64,000 nucleotides of DNA from Arthrobacter_H sp030452125 (GCA_052379645.1 JBQSYU010000004.1), one strand, 5' to 3'. Positions 1 through 9,284 are shown, numbered from the stretch's first letter. The notes: generated by a model from the sequence alone, not told the origin. Numbers and translations: made by a program.

Positions 1-180
1 CTCTTGATCCTGTGGCCGTTGTTCTATCCCGTCGCCAGTGGAATCGGGACGCTGCAAGCCGGCTATCTGATGGGGTGGCCCGAGGCGTTCTCTGGCGCGG
101 TATTACTGGCGGTGCAAATCGTTGTCCACGTCGTAGTTTTCCGGATCAGCCGCCGGGGAAGGCAGCCCGCCGGGACCTGA
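1..180 (+). CDS. C-terminal end of a membrane protein (5'-truncated by window edge)
   Basis: Reading frame 1 is open from the first base to TGA at 178-180, giving 59 residues of an incomplete protein. The visible part holds two hydrophobic stretches (about residues 1-24 and 33-49) joined by a short polar loop, and ends in a basic Arg-rich tail (RISRRGRQ), which suggests a cytoplasmic C-terminus after the last membrane helix. The family cannot be named from so short a piece. The start lies upstream of the window. Confidence 0.55.
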   Translation, partial: LLILWPLFYPVASGIGTLQAGYLMGWPEAFSGAVLLAVQIVVHVVVFRISRRGRQPAGT

Positions 181-269
181 GGCTGCCAAGGGGTGGTTTC
201 GGACAGCAGGGATTGCTCTACTGGGAACACGGTTGCTAGCCGCAGTGAAACCCCGACAGGAGTGAAGAA

Positions 270-707
270 ATGAGCAAGGTCCCGGTTCCTCCCACCACGT
301 TGGCTATCTGCCTTACAGGGCAATACCTGCTGATGCGCCAGCGTGCGGTGACACCGACCTCGGCCACCGTGGCCGCTGTTCTTTCACTGGCCTCGGGATC
401 CCTCGTCGTGGGCAGCTTATGGGAGTTCCGACGCCAGCGCACCAGCTTCGATCCGGTCGACGTGGAGGCCGCCACGTCGCTGGTGGTCCGGGGACCGAAC
501 CGGCTGACCAGGAATCCGATGTACCTCGGCATGGCCGGCCTGCTGGCTGCCCACGCGATCCTGCGTCGGTCCGCCGTCGCCGTGCTGCCGATGGCAGCGT
601 TCGTCCTGGTCATGGGCCGCGTGCAGATCCCCCTCGAAGAAAAGGCATTGAAAGCGAGGTTCGGAGCAGACTACGGGCGCTACCGTGGCTCGGTGCCCCG
701 CTGGTGA
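270..707 (+). CDS. Isoprenylcysteine methyltransferase-family (ICMT/PEMT-like) membrane methyltransferase
   Basis: This 145-residue integral membrane protein resembles the ICMT / phospholipid methyltransferase family, small enzymes that move a methyl group from S-adenosylmethionine to lipid-like acceptors. The typical C-terminal signature is present: TRNPMYLG at about residues 79-86, then a hydrophobic pair of helices, then EEKALKARFG..Y..Y at 122-138 and a terminal PRW. The N-terminal two thirds holds three or more hydrophobic segments. The ATG is preceded by AGGAGTGAAGA at suitable spacing. The acceptor substrate cannot be predicted. No operon partner is obvious, since the next gene starts 180 bp downstream. 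Confidence 0.8.
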   Translation: MSKVPVPPTTLAICLTGQYLLMRQRAVTPTSATVAAVLSLASGSLVVGSLWEFRRQRTSFDPVDVEAATSLVVRGPNRLTRNPMYLGMAGLLAAHAILRRSAVAVLPMAAFVLVMGRVQIPLEEKALKARFGADYGRYRGSVPRW

Positions 708-884
708 ACCGTTGTCCGGTCTGCCGCCCCGGAGCCGGCCGCGCGTCGATTACCCGGAGCAGCGCGCCTCGCGGCCCTGGTGGCAAGAACGTCCCCGAAG
801 GGGGCTTGAGTGCGGAAACCGGGCCCTGACCGACGTACGCTGACCCATGGATGTTGGATCGGCCACGGGAAAGAAGCGGCAGTC

Positions 885-1494
885 ATGAAGATTGGGATAT
901 TGGGGACGGGCAGTGTCGCGCAGGCCCTCGCGGGCGGATGCATCGACGTCGGACACGAAGTAACCCTGGGCTCGCGACAGCCGGAGTCACGCACGGGGCT
1001 CCCTTTCCCTGTCGCTACCCTGGAAGCGACGGCCCGAGATGCCGAGGTGATCGTGAACGCGACGCCGGGGGCCGCGTCCGTGGAACTACTCGGTCAGCTG
1101 GATTCGGCCGCTTTCAGCGGAAAACTACTCATCGACGTTGCCAACGCCGCCACCTCCGGATTCAACCACCTGTACCCGGGCTCCAGCCTCGGCGAAAAGC
1201 TGCAGGAGATGCTTCCCCAGGCACAAGTCGTCAAGACGATGAACACCTGCGCCGGCAAAATCTTCGTGAACCCCTCCCTGCTGGAGCCGAGCAGCATCTT
1301 CCTCTCCGGAGATAATGTCGGGGCCAAAGATCGGACGACGTCACTCCTTGGGGGAACTGGGCTGGACCTCGGAATCCATCGTGGACCTGGGCGGGATCGA
1401 GACCGCCAAGGGGCCGGAGCACTACTTCATCATGTGGGCGTATCTCACGGACGCGCTGGGCACCACGGCCCTCAACATGCAGGTCGTTCGCTGA
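885..1494 (+). pseudogene. NADPH-dependent F420 reductase-like oxidoreductase, frameshifted
   Basis: The product starts MKIGILGTGSVAQALAGG, a Rossmann GxGxxA dinucleotide-binding motif of the NADP oxidoreductase, coenzyme F420-dependent family, with ATG at 885 after GGGAAAGAAG. The frame is coherent to about residue 155 (GAKDRTTSLLG) and then becomes Arg/His-rich nonsense. Removing one G from the run of five at 1350-1354 restores a family-like C-terminus (LGWTSESIVDLGGIETAKG, then EHYFIMWAYL, then TALNMQVV) ending at TGA 1492-1494, about 202 residues in all. Either the gene carries a real +1 frameshift or the homopolymer was misread. Without correction the ORF runs on to 1592. The next gene encodes another NAD(P)-binding protein. 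Confidence 0.85.
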
Positions 1495-1705
1495 CGAACG
1501 AAGTGGCCCGTGTGGTCGACCGGAGTCTGCACTTCGGGACCGGCCCGCTGCCGGCCTGCACACGCTCCAGGACGGTAGCGCCAGGCCGATGAGGAATATA
1601 CGGCTCCCCACGACGTTGTACCCAGCGGAAGCCGTCGTCTGAAACCCGATCATGGGCGGAGCGACGGACGCTCTCGGCGCCGAATCGGCGCAATCGGAGG
1701 TTTTC

Positions 1706-2398
1706 GTGTCAACAGCAGATAAAGGTCGCGTCATTGTCCTGGGCGGTCATGGAAAGATCGCCCTTCTGGCGGCGCCCAAGCTCAAGGACGCGGGGTACGC
1801 CGTCGAATCCGTGATCCGTTCCGCGGATCAAAGGGGCGACATCGAAGCCGCCGGGGCCAGCCCGGTTGTTCTCGACCTGGAGAATGCTGACGCCGAGGCG
1901 TTGACGCAGGCGTTCTCCGGTGCGCAGGCCGTGGTCTTCTCCGCCGGAGCCGGCGGCGGTAGCCCCGAACGCACACGCTCGGTCGACTTCGAAGCGGCGG
2001 CCCGTACCATGGATGCCGCCGAAGCAGCCGGCGTCAAGCGATTCGTGATGGTCTCCTATGCCGGCGCAGGTGTTGATGCCGACCGGCTCGATCCGGAGGA
2101 CTCGTTCCATCCCTACGCGCAGGCCAAGCATGATGCGGATGCCCATCTGCGGCAGACAGGTCTGGATTTCACGATCCTTGGCCCCGGACGGCTCACCTTG
2201 GAGCCGGCCAGCGGAAAGATTACGATCGCTGATTTCGAGGGCACGATCGCCGGCCAGGCGCCCGCGGGCGATGAAGCCGTGACCTCCCGCGAGAACGTAG
2301 CCGAGGTCCTGGCCCACGTGCTCTCGGACGGGGCTGCGATTGGCCGCACAGTCAACTTCTATGACGGTGACACCCCGATCGCCGAAGCGATCAACTAA
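1706..2398 (+). CDS. NAD(P)H-binding SDR / atypical epimerase-family protein
   Basis: The 230-residue product has an N-terminal Rossmann motif GGHGKIALL (GxxGxxA-like, about residues 12-20) typical of atypical short-chain dehydrogenases with an NAD(P)-binding domain (YwnB/YtfG/NmrA-like). Also visible are VVFSAGAGGG (about 72-81) and MVSYAGAG (about 114-121) at the usual places of the second and third strands. The GTG at 1706 is chosen because CGGAGG lies 5 nt upstream. The longer ATG frame from 1652 has no such site. Substrate is unknown; such proteins often serve as quinone or redox-stress reductases. A hairpin terminator follows at 2415. Confidence 0.8.
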   Translation: MSTADKGRVIVLGGHGKIALLAAPKLKDAGYAVESVIRSADQRGDIEAAGASPVVLDLENADAEALTQAFSGAQAVVFSAGAGGGSPERTRSVDFEAAARTMDAAEAAGVKRFVMVSYAGAGVDADRLDPEDSFHPYAQAKHDADAHLRQTGLDFTILGPGRLTLEPASGKITIADFEGTIAGQAPAGDEAVTSRENVAEVLAHVLSDGAAIGRTVNFYDGDTPIAEAIN

Positions 2399-2414
2399 GC
2401 AGATCGATGACCCT

Positions 2415-2450
2415 CCGGGGGGCCGGCCGCCGTTCCGGGTCGGCCCCCGG
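2415..2450 (+). terminator. GC-rich hairpin after the SDR gene
   Basis: CCGGGGGGCCG and CGGCCCCCGG form a stem of about ten pairs 16 bp after the SDR stop. No T-run follows, as is common for actinobacterial terminators. Confidence 0.5.
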
Positions 2451-2647
2451 CAGTGGTCGCCTCTTCCGGACCTTCGCTCTGCGGGGAGGATCATGGGGAG
2501 AGGGCTGCAGATAACGAATGGACTGTGAAATCGGTTCCGGTCGATGTTTAATCCGAGTCGTTTCTTGAGGTGTCCTGTAGTCTGCTGCGACCAACGGCAG
2601 ATCGAAACTGCCTTGTTTGCAAGTCCGGACCAATAAGGAGGCTTCCC

Positions 2648-3865
2648 ATGGAAGACATCGATTGGATAGGTATGGCGCAAAAGGTCGGCATGGCCATCGT
2701 CATACTCATTGTGACGTGGATTATTGCCAAGGTCGTGAAATGGGCCATTGGCAAGGTTGTCGGCCGCGTATCGTTCTTGCAGAAGCAAGACGGCGATGGT
2801 GCATCGACCGGAGAATCGATTGGCAGTATCGGTTCGTTGATCGTCTGGCTGTTCGGCCTGGTGGCCATCCTCCAGGTGTTCGCCCTGGACGCAGTCCTGA
2901 CACCGATTCAGGAACTCCTGTCCACGCTGATGGGCTTCCTGCCCAACGTCATCGGGGCCGCTGTGGTCTTCTTCATCGGCTTCGTGATAGCGAAAATCGC
3001 CAAGCAGCTCATTGCCTCCGCCATCGGAATGCTCAACTTCAACAGCATTGCCGGAAAGATGAAGCAGGTTGATCCGACCTCGGGTGCCGGGGCAACACCG
3101 ACCCCAGCCCAGCCGTCAGGTGCCGCCGAGGCACAGGCGGGAGCCGGGATGGACTCCCGGAAGATCGGCTCCATGGTCGGCAATCTGGTGTTTGCCGTCA
3201 TCTTGATCGTGGTGGGCATCGCAGCTCTCCAGATCCTCGACATCTCGGTCATCTCCGATCCGGCCGAGCAGATGCTCACCATGATCCTCAACGCGATCCC
3301 GATGATCATCGCGGCCCTGGTGCTGCTGGGCATCGGCGTCCTCATCGCAAAGTTCGTCGGTGGCATCCTGGAGGCCACGTTGCGTGGTCTTGGAACCGAC
3401 CGGGCAGCAACGAACCTCGGGATTCTGAGCGCCGACAAGAGCGCCTCGACCATTCTGACCCGCGTGGCACAAGTGGCCATCGTGGTGTTCTTCGGGATCA
3501 TGGCTGCTCAAGCGCTTGGTTTCCCCGAGATCTCGGATCTGCTGAACACGGTGTTCGCACTCGGGGGCCGGGTGCTGTTTGGCGTCGTTATCGTCGCCGT
3601 CGGCTTCCTGATCGCCAAACTGGTGTCCAGTGCCATGGGGGCCGGCACGGGAAGCACCGTCGCCAAGTACGTCATCATCGGGCTTTTCGCCGCGATTGGA
3701 CTGAAGTACATGGGCATTGCCGACTCGATCATCACGCTGGGCTTCGGCGCCGTGGTCGTGGGCGGTGCTCTGGCTGCGGCGCTGGCCTTTGGGCTGGGTG
3801 GACGCGATGCCGCGGCACGCGTCCTGGCAGAGAAGGACCCGAAAAAGCACGTGACACCCGAGTAG
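2648..3865 (+). CDS. Mechanosensitive-channel-like protein with conserved TM-helix repeats (CmpX-like)
   Basis: The 405-residue membrane protein contains several copies of the conserved TM helix module found in some MscS relatives: similar segments read LPNVIGAAVVFFIGFVIAK (about residues 98-116), IPMIIAALVLLGIGVLIAK (about 217-235) and GRVLFGVVIVAVGFLIAK (about 308-325), each followed by an amphipathic stretch. There is an N-terminal signal-anchor-like helix and a Pro/Ala-rich linker near 145-165. No MscS beta-domain is recognisable, so the protein is better called a CmpX-type TM-helix protein than a proven channel. The ATG follows a strong AAGGAGG site. A long perfect hairpin terminates the unit at 3906. 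Confidence 0.8.
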   Translation: MEDIDWIGMAQKVGMAIVILIVTWIIAKVVKWAIGKVVGRVSFLQKQDGDGASTGESIGSIGSLIVWLFGLVAILQVFALDAVLTPIQELLSTLMGFLPNVIGAAVVFFIGFVIAKIAKQLIASAIGMLNFNSIAGKMKQVDPTSGAGATPTPAQPSGAAEAQAGAGMDSRKIGSMVGNLVFAVILIVVGIAALQILDISVISDPAEQMLTMILNAIPMIIAALVLLGIGVLIAKFVGGILEATLRGLGTDRAATNLGILSADKSASTILTRVAQVAIVVFFGIMAAQALGFPEISDLLNTVFALGGRVLFGVVIVAVGFLIAKLVSSAMGAGTGSTVAKYVIIGLFAAIGLKYMGIADSIITLGFGAVVVGGALAAALAFGLGGRDAAARVLAEKDPKKHVTPE

Positions 3866-3905
3866 GAGCTCCACGAACGTCTCGTTGGATGACGTTCTCA
3901 TGACC

Positions 3906-3951
3906 GGTCGGGCCCGGTGCTGTGCAGAGGTGCGCAGCACCGGGCCCGACC
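3906..3951 (+). terminator. Perfect 17-bp stem hairpin
   Basis: The arms GGTCGGGCCCGGTGCTG (3906-3922) and CAGCACCGGGCCCGACC (3935-3951) are perfectly complementary around a 12-nt loop, 40 bp after the TM-helix gene stop. No U-tract is present. Confidence 0.7.
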
Positions 3952-3991
3952 GCGTGGGCCTAGTGGTCGACCGGGAGACACGGGGATCGGA

Positions 3992-4876
3992 ATGAGGGAA
4001 CAGATGGAACGCACGCCCGGACACTGCACGGCGGGGGACCCGGTGATCCCGCGACCGGCTACCGTACGTCGAGGCACTGGAACACCGATAATCATGATTC
4101 ATGGCAATGGCGTCGATCACCGGTTGCTCCTACCGCTGGATCCTTGTCTGGCCGATGCCGGTGCCTGGGAGCGGATTTACCTGGATCTTCCCGGCTTCGG
4201 CGGAACCCCCGCGCTGGAGGAGCCCGGTGGATTACCCGAAATTGCCGACTGGCTGCAAGAAACCATTGGCGAACTGGTGGGGGACCGGAAATTCGCCGTG
4301 CTGGGGCACTCACTCGGAGGTGTTCTGGCCGCGCATCTGGCAATCACTTTCGGGGATCAGATGAGCGGAATGGCGTTGTTGGCGCCGGTGGTCCATCCCC
4401 GGCCACGAGATCGCACCGTGCCCGAGAAACGGGTCCTGCACCGAGACCAGAAGTTCCTCGGTTTGCTCGATCCGCAGGATGCCCGGGAATTCGAAGGCAT
4501 GGCCATCCTCCACACAGCGGAGGCCTGGGCCGCATTCCGAGATGCCGCCCTGCCGGGGATCCGCGCCGCGAACGCACGCGCCGTCATGCAGTTGTCCCGC
4601 CGATATCACCTGGCCCCCGAGGCGGGCCCCGGGTCCCGGGCCGCAGGGACGGTCTCGCCCCGGACGCTGATCCTTGCCGGACGGCACGACCACGTCGTGG
4701 GGTTCGCGGATCAGGAAGACTTGTTGCTGCGGTATCCGCAGGCAACCTACGTCGTGCTGGAGGACGCCGGACACAACATCCACCTGGACCAGCCGGAGCG
4801 GGTCGCAAGCTTCCTGCGGGCCTGGGCCAGGGCACTCCACGAGAGCGCAGAGGAAACCCAGACGAGGTCACGATGA
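3992..4876 (+). CDS. Alpha/beta hydrolase
   Basis: The 294-residue protein is a soluble alpha/beta-hydrolase fold enzyme. Visible elements are the oxyanion strand IIMIHGNGVDH (about 33-43), the nucleophile elbow GHSLGG with Ser at about residue 105, a candidate acid Asp in LAGRHDHVVG (about 228), and the catalytic His in DAGHNIHLDQPERV (about 255). ATG 3992 was chosen; ATG 4004, four codons later, has an AGGGA five bases upstream and is an equal alternative. The longer frame from 3917 overlaps the upstream terminator and is unlikely. The substrate is unknown. The oxidoreductase at 4991 follows on the same strand. Confidence 0.85.
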   Translation: MREQMERTPGHCTAGDPVIPRPATVRRGTGTPIIMIHGNGVDHRLLLPLDPCLADAGAWERIYLDLPGFGGTPALEEPGGLPEIADWLQETIGELVGDRKFAVLGHSLGGVLAAHLAITFGDQMSGMALLAPVVHPRPRDRTVPEKRVLHRDQKFLGLLDPQDAREFEGMAILHTAEAWAAFRDAALPGIRAANARAVMQLSRRYHLAPEAGPGSRAAGTVSPRTLILAGRHDHVVGFADQEDLLLRYPQATYVVLEDAGHNIHLDQPERVASFLRAWARALHESAEETQTRSR

Positions 4877-4990
4877 CGGGCACCACCACGCCGTCCACAA
4901 CGGCCGATGGAGAGGCTGGCCTGGGCCCAGACCCCGGCAGGCGGGAGGCTCCGCTGGAATACACGGGTCCTTCTCGGCGTTGGGGGCGGT

Positions 4991-5914
4991 ATGCGAGCAA
5001 TGACCTACAGCAAGTACGGAAGCAACGACGTCTTGGAGCTCACCGAGCTGCCGGTGCCCAAGGTCGGCCCGGGCGAGGTGCGTATCCGCGTCACCCATGC
5101 CTCGGTCAATCCGGTTGATTGGAAGATCATGTCCGGAGGCCTTGACGGGCTCATGGATGCACATTTCCCCGTCATCCCCGGGTGGGACGTGGCCGGAGTG
5201 GTCGACGCCGTTGGGCCAGACGTCCCGGAATTTGCCAGTGGCGACCGGGTCGCCGCCTATGCGCGTAAGCAGGTGGTTTCCGGCGGGACGTTCGCTGAAT
5301 ACGTGACGGTCTTCGCCGTGGACGTTGCGGCGGTTCCCGAGGGAGTGACACAAGAAACCGCGGCGGCCCTACCCCTGACCGGGCTGACCGCCCAGCGCAG
5401 TCTCGAAGCACTTGATGTTCTCCCTGGGGAGCGACTGTTGCTCCACGCCGCCTCCGGAGGAGTCGGCTTCCTGGCAGCGCAACTGGCCATCGCCACGGGA
5501 GCTGAAGTCGTCGGCACGGCCTCCGTGGCCAACCATGAGAAGCTAACCGCTCTGGGGGTCACCCCGGTGGCCCACGGGGACGGGCTGGGGGAGAGGCTGC
5601 GCGATATTGCCCCGGATGGTTTCGACAAGGTGGCCGACTACGCGGGAGGGGTCCTGGACACAACGCTGACGGTGCTCAAGGACGGAGGCCGTCATGTTTC
5701 CATCGCCGATCCCGGGGTGATCGAGCATGGGGGTCGCTGGCTGTGGGTCCGGCCCGACGGGTCCCGTCTGGGTGACCTGCTGGACCAGGTGGCAGCAGGG
5801 TCACTCGAGGTGGTCATCGATACGGTCTATGGACTCGAAGCGCTGGCGACCGCCTTCAGTGCCTCCCAGCAGGGGGCCGCGCGCGGAAAACTCGTCCTGC
5901 ATATCGCCGACTGA
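4991..5914 (+). CDS. NADP-dependent oxidoreductase of the zinc-less MDR / quinone oxidoreductase family
   Basis: The 307-residue protein has the medium-chain dehydrogenase/reductase layout: a GroES-like N-terminal half with NPVDWKIMSG (about 38-47) and GWDVAGVV (about 62-69), then a Rossmann half with AASGGVGFLAAQLA (about 153-166). The Cys/His zinc ligands of alcohol dehydrogenases are absent, which fits quinone oxidoreductase-like members that reduce quinones or enones with NADPH. ATG 4991 lies directly after GGGGGCGGT. The ORF opens at 4907, but the extra N-terminal residues do not resemble the family. The physiological substrate is unknown. Confidence 0.85.
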   Translation: MRAMTYSKYGSNDVLELTELPVPKVGPGEVRIRVTHASVNPVDWKIMSGGLDGLMDAHFPVIPGWDVAGVVDAVGPDVPEFASGDRVAAYARKQVVSGGTFAEYVTVFAVDVAAVPEGVTQETAAALPLTGLTAQRSLEALDVLPGERLLLHAASGGVGFLAAQLAIATGAEVVGTASVANHEKLTALGVTPVAHGDGLGERLRDIAPDGFDKVADYAGGVLDTTLTVLKDGGRHVSIADPGVIEHGGRWLWVRPDGSRLGDLLDQVAAGSLEVVIDTVYGLEALATAFSASQQGAARGKLVLHIAD

Positions 5915-7234
5915 CCGGCCGCGGTCTATGCATGAAATTTGCTGCGGACCTTGAAACCTGGCTCATGCACTTCCAAGTGTGCGGTTCCATGGCCAGCACG
6001 GTTCGACGTGGAGAAGGCGCGGTAGGAAGTGGTGCGTCACCCACTATCGCTCGAGTATGAATGCGGCCCGACTGATGCTGACCAGGGAGATTCGGCAGAC
6101 GTCCGTAGCGGGTTGGAACCAGGAGATTCCAAGTTGGCTTCCTCATTCACCCTGGCGTACCCGTAGGGAGCCTTGACCTGTCACGAACAGATCGGTTGAA
6201 CACCAACGTTCTTCTTCGGCTGGCAGTTTCGGACCCCAACTGGTTCCGGCAGTCCGGGGTGCGCCCGACACCTCACCGTTGACAAGGGGTCCGTGCCGCG
6301 TAGCAAGCACGCGGCTGTTGGCGTGGGTACATTTCCACGCCTGGCGACGGCGATGAAGCACGTAGGGCTGGTCCGGGGGCGCCGCAGAATGAAGCGAGTG
6401 CCCAGAATATAGACGCGGGCCCTTGTTACCTCAAGAAGTTTGATGCACGATATAACTACCAATAACAAAGGATGTTAGAACGTAGTCAAATAATGAATCA
6501 TCTTTAGAGAAAGTGGGTGCATTCTAGTTTTTTGTATAAGTCCTGACTGGCTTCACGTTTGCAGTCGTTGCACCATTGGGGATGACGGTCGGATCTGCGG
6601 CACTGGGGGACGTGGCGCCGGCCTGTTCGCCCAGCAGCTGTGTTTGGGCCAACCAAGGCGGGGGAGAGCGCAGTAGTCCAACTGCTAGATCACATCGATT
6701 CCCGTGGTGGATCACCGCAAGGGCTGCACGGGCCACGGCGGTCAGTGCCGTGCCCGGGGTCGGGTCCGGGGAGGCGAACTCGAACGGAGCGCGCTTCCGG
6801 CCCCCGGGAGGCTGTATCACTGCATGGCCGGCGGTGCAAAGATTAAATCCGCCCTCTTTGATGCCGGGTTCGGTGGCTCGGGAACGCGTATCGCCTCAAA
6901 TGCATGGCGAGACACGCCGTCATTGATTGGGAATTTTTACAAAATCTTCGAAGATCCGCTTGATGGCGCGGACGAGTAGTTGACAATCCCCAATCTGAAG
7001 CAGATCCTTGAGTTCTCGCGTAAGGATCGATGCCGAGGGGAGCCGCCGGACGAATGTGACCACCATCTCGCAAAGTTGCGACTCCATAACAACGGAATCT
7101 GAAGCGAGATTTTTATATCCAAGGGGCCCCTCCGCAGTCTATGGTTTCTCTATGTGAGACAGGCCACTCCTCGTGGTCTGTCGCAGTCAAGTGGATCGCT
7201 CGGCTGGAGAACACACCAAACACAAGGAGGCGGA
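5915..7234. other. 1.3-kb stretch without a convincing gene
   Basis: I read this stretch on both strands and found only short frames with atypical composition (up to about 115 codons) that resemble no family I know. Around 6425-6545 there is a clear AT-rich patch with several TATA-like words, unlike the flanking DNA. From about 6550 to 6840 GC content is high again but no frame looks coding. The right end, from about 6980, is probably the promoter and leader of oppA. No tRNA, inverted-repeat-bounded element or transposase fragment was identified. Confidence 0.5.
6980..7008 (+). promoter_or_regulatory. Candidate promoter of the opp operon
   Basis: A consensus -35 TTGACA (6980-6985) is followed after 17 bp by GATCCT (7003-7008), which keeps the A2 and T6 of a -10 box. 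It would give an oppA leader of roughly 220 nt. A 10-bp direct repeat AATCTGAAGC occurs at 6992-7001 inside the promoter and at 7096-7105. Confidence 0.4.
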
Positions 7235-9022
7235 ATGCGTTTCACACGTATTTCCAAGGCAGTCGCGATTGGCGCGACCGCCGCCCTGGCACTGAGCGCA
7301 TGCGCGGCCAGCACGGGCACCAACGACTCATCGTCCGGGGCCGACGAAGGAGAGGGCAACGGCGGAGAGATCCGTGTCGTCGAAGTGAACGCCTTCAGCT
7401 CGTTCAACGACAACACGGCGAAGGGCAACGTGGATATCAACTCCAAGATTGCCTACACCACCCAGTCGGACTTCAACTACATCGACAATGACCTGAAGGT
7501 GCAGAAGAACGAGAAGTTCGGCAAGTACGAGGTCGAGTCCGAGGATCCGCTGACCGTGAAGTACACCATCAACGAGGGTGTCAAGTGGTCGGATGGCGAG
7601 CCGGTGAATGCCGACGACATGATGATGGCCTGGGCCATCTCGTCGGGGCACTTCAACGACGCGAAGACCGACGACGAGGGCGAAGTCACCGCCGGAACCA
7701 ACTACTTCGACTATGCCGGTGACACCTCCGGGCTGGCACTGACCGACGTCCCGGAGATCGGCGATGACAACCGCTCGATCACGCTGAAGTACTCCAAGCC
7801 CTTCGCCGATTGGGAAACCAGCTTCGGGATGATGGGGCCGGCACATGTCGTCGCCGACAAGGCGGGCATGACTGTCGACGAACTCACCGAACTGTTCAAG
7901 ACCGCAGACAAGGGAGATCCGGAAAATCCTTCGAAGAAGCCGAATAAGAAGCTGAAGAAGGCCGCCGACTTCTGGAATACGGGCTTCGACACCAAGTCGC
8001 TGCCCGACGATGAGTCGCTCTACCTCTCGTCCGGCCCCTTCATCGTGGACAAGATCGTCCCGGACCAGTCCATGACCCTGGTGCGCAACGAGGACTACGA
8101 CTGGGGACCGGAGCCGAAGGTCGACTCGATCGTCGTGCGATACATCAGTGAATCGCCGGCCCAGGTCCAGGCGCTGAAGAACCAGGAAGTCGACATCATC
8201 GCCCCGCAGGCCTCCGCCGACACGTTGGAGTCGCTGGAAGCCCTGGGGGATCAGGTGGTTGTGGAGAAGGGGGACCAGCTCTCCTACGACCACATCGACC
8301 TGAACTACAACGGCGTCTTCAAGGACAAGGATGTCCGCAAGGCCTTCATGCACACGATCCCGCGCCAGCAGATCGTGGATACGATCATCAAGAAGCTGAA
8401 CCCGGATGCAAAGCCGCTGGATTCGCAGCTCTTCGTCCCCGATAACGACGGCTACGAGGAGTCGGCGAAGAACAATGGTTCAGCCGATTACCAGAAGGCC
8501 GACATCGAGAAGGCCAAGGAACTGCTCGACGGCAAGAAGCCGAAGGTCCGCATCATGTACAGCAAGGACAACCCGAACCGTGCGGATGCCTACTCGCTGA
8601 TCGCTGCATCGGCGAAGAAGGCAGGCTTCAAGGTCGTCGATGGCGGTCTGGGGGCCTCGGAATGGGGCAGCGCGCTGGGAGGCGGCACCTATGACGCCAC
8701 CATCTTCGGCTGGATCTCCTCGGGCGTCGGCGTGACCGGTGTCCCGCAGATCTTCGGCACGGGCTCCTCGTCGAACTTCAATAAGTTCTCCGATAAGAAG
8801 GCCGATGAACTGATGGATGAGCTCATCGTCACCACGGATGAGAAGAAACAGACCGACCTGCAGATCCAGATCGACAAGTTGATCTGGGACTCCGGATACG
8901 GGCTGCCGCTCTTCCAGTCGGTCGGCGTTGACGCCTACGACTCGGGAGTCGAGGGCGTGGAGTACATGTCCAACCAGACCGGTGTCTGGTGGAACTTCTG
9001 GGATTGGAACCTGAAGAAGTAG
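7235..9022 (+). CDS. oppA: Oligopeptide ABC transporter substrate-binding lipoprotein (family 5)
   Basis: The 595-residue lipoprotein captures peptides outside the membrane for the permease encoded downstream. A lipoprotein signal peptide runs from residue 1 to 22 with lipobox LSAC and lipidated Cys23, followed by an Asp/Ser/Gly-rich linker. The body matches the SBP_bac_5 fold, with VKWSDGEPVNADDM (about 121-134), LYLSSGPFIVDKI (about 262-274) and KDVRKAFMHTI (about 365-375). The start at 7235 is fixed by AAGGAGG about 7 nt upstream and by the signal peptide; the frame opening at 7154 adds no sensible residues. The ligand could be peptides or another family-5 solute, so oppA is a functional-class name. 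Confidence 0.9.
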   Translation: MRFTRISKAVAIGATAALALSACAASTGTNDSSSGADEGEGNGGEIRVVEVNAFSSFNDNTAKGNVDINSKIAYTTQSDFNYIDNDLKVQKNEKFGKYEVESEDPLTVKYTINEGVKWSDGEPVNADDMMMAWAISSGHFNDAKTDDEGEVTAGTNYFDYAGDTSGLALTDVPEIGDDNRSITLKYSKPFADWETSFGMMGPAHVVADKAGMTVDELTELFKTADKGDPENPSKKPNKKLKKAADFWNTGFDTKSLPDDESLYLSSGPFIVDKIVPDQSMTLVRNEDYDWGPEPKVDSIVVRYISESPAQVQALKNQEVDIIAPQASADTLESLEALGDQVVVEKGDQLSYDHIDLNYNGVFKDKDVRKAFMHTIPRQQIVDTIIKKLNPDAKPLDSQLFVPDNDGYEESAKNNGSADYQKADIEKAKELLDGKKPKVRIMYSKDNPNRADAYSLIAASAKKAGFKVVDGGLGASEWGSALGGGTYDATIFGWISSGVGVTGVPQIFGTGSSSNFNKFSDKKADELMDELIVTTDEKKQTDLQIQIDKLIWDSGYGLPLFQSVGVDAYDSGVEGVEYMSNQTGVWWNFWDWNLKK

Positions 9023-9050
9023 CTACGTCGGGTAACCGGATATAAGTGCC

Positions 9051-9093
9051 ACTGAGGCGCCGGGACCATGATTCACGGTCCCGGCGTCTCAGT
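9051..9093 (+). terminator. Strong hairpin between oppA and oppB
   Basis: ACTGAGGCGCCGGGACC (9051-9067) pairs with GGTCCCGGCGTCTCAGT (9077-9093) over 17 positions with a single G-T wobble and a 9-nt loop. It lies 28 bp after the oppA stop and would lower transcription into the permease genes or protect the oppA mRNA 3' end. Confidence 0.7.
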
Positions 9094-9284
9094 GTGCCGC
9101 TACAGATGCAGGTGGAAGGGATTCCACCGATTGGTCGGACGCCAGGTCCGCCCCGTAGTTCCTTGACCGGGCCACGGGAAGTGATTGGGATTTCCCTCCT
9201 TCCCGAGTGCTGTGAGGTGAACTACACTTCTGCAAAAGTACTGCCGGGTGATCCCCGGTATCTTCTACCAAGAGGCTATATTTC

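Noticed and set aside
6181..6468. 95-codon minus-strand frame MLLVVISCIKLLEV...
   Set aside because: The start falls in the AT-rich patch and only the first 12 residues look membrane-like. The rest has no coherent pattern.
6576..6926. 116-codon plus-strand frame in the gene-free region
   Set aside because: No ribosome site, no recognisable family, and unusual composition. The antisense frame at 6524-6820 is equally open, so neither is supported.
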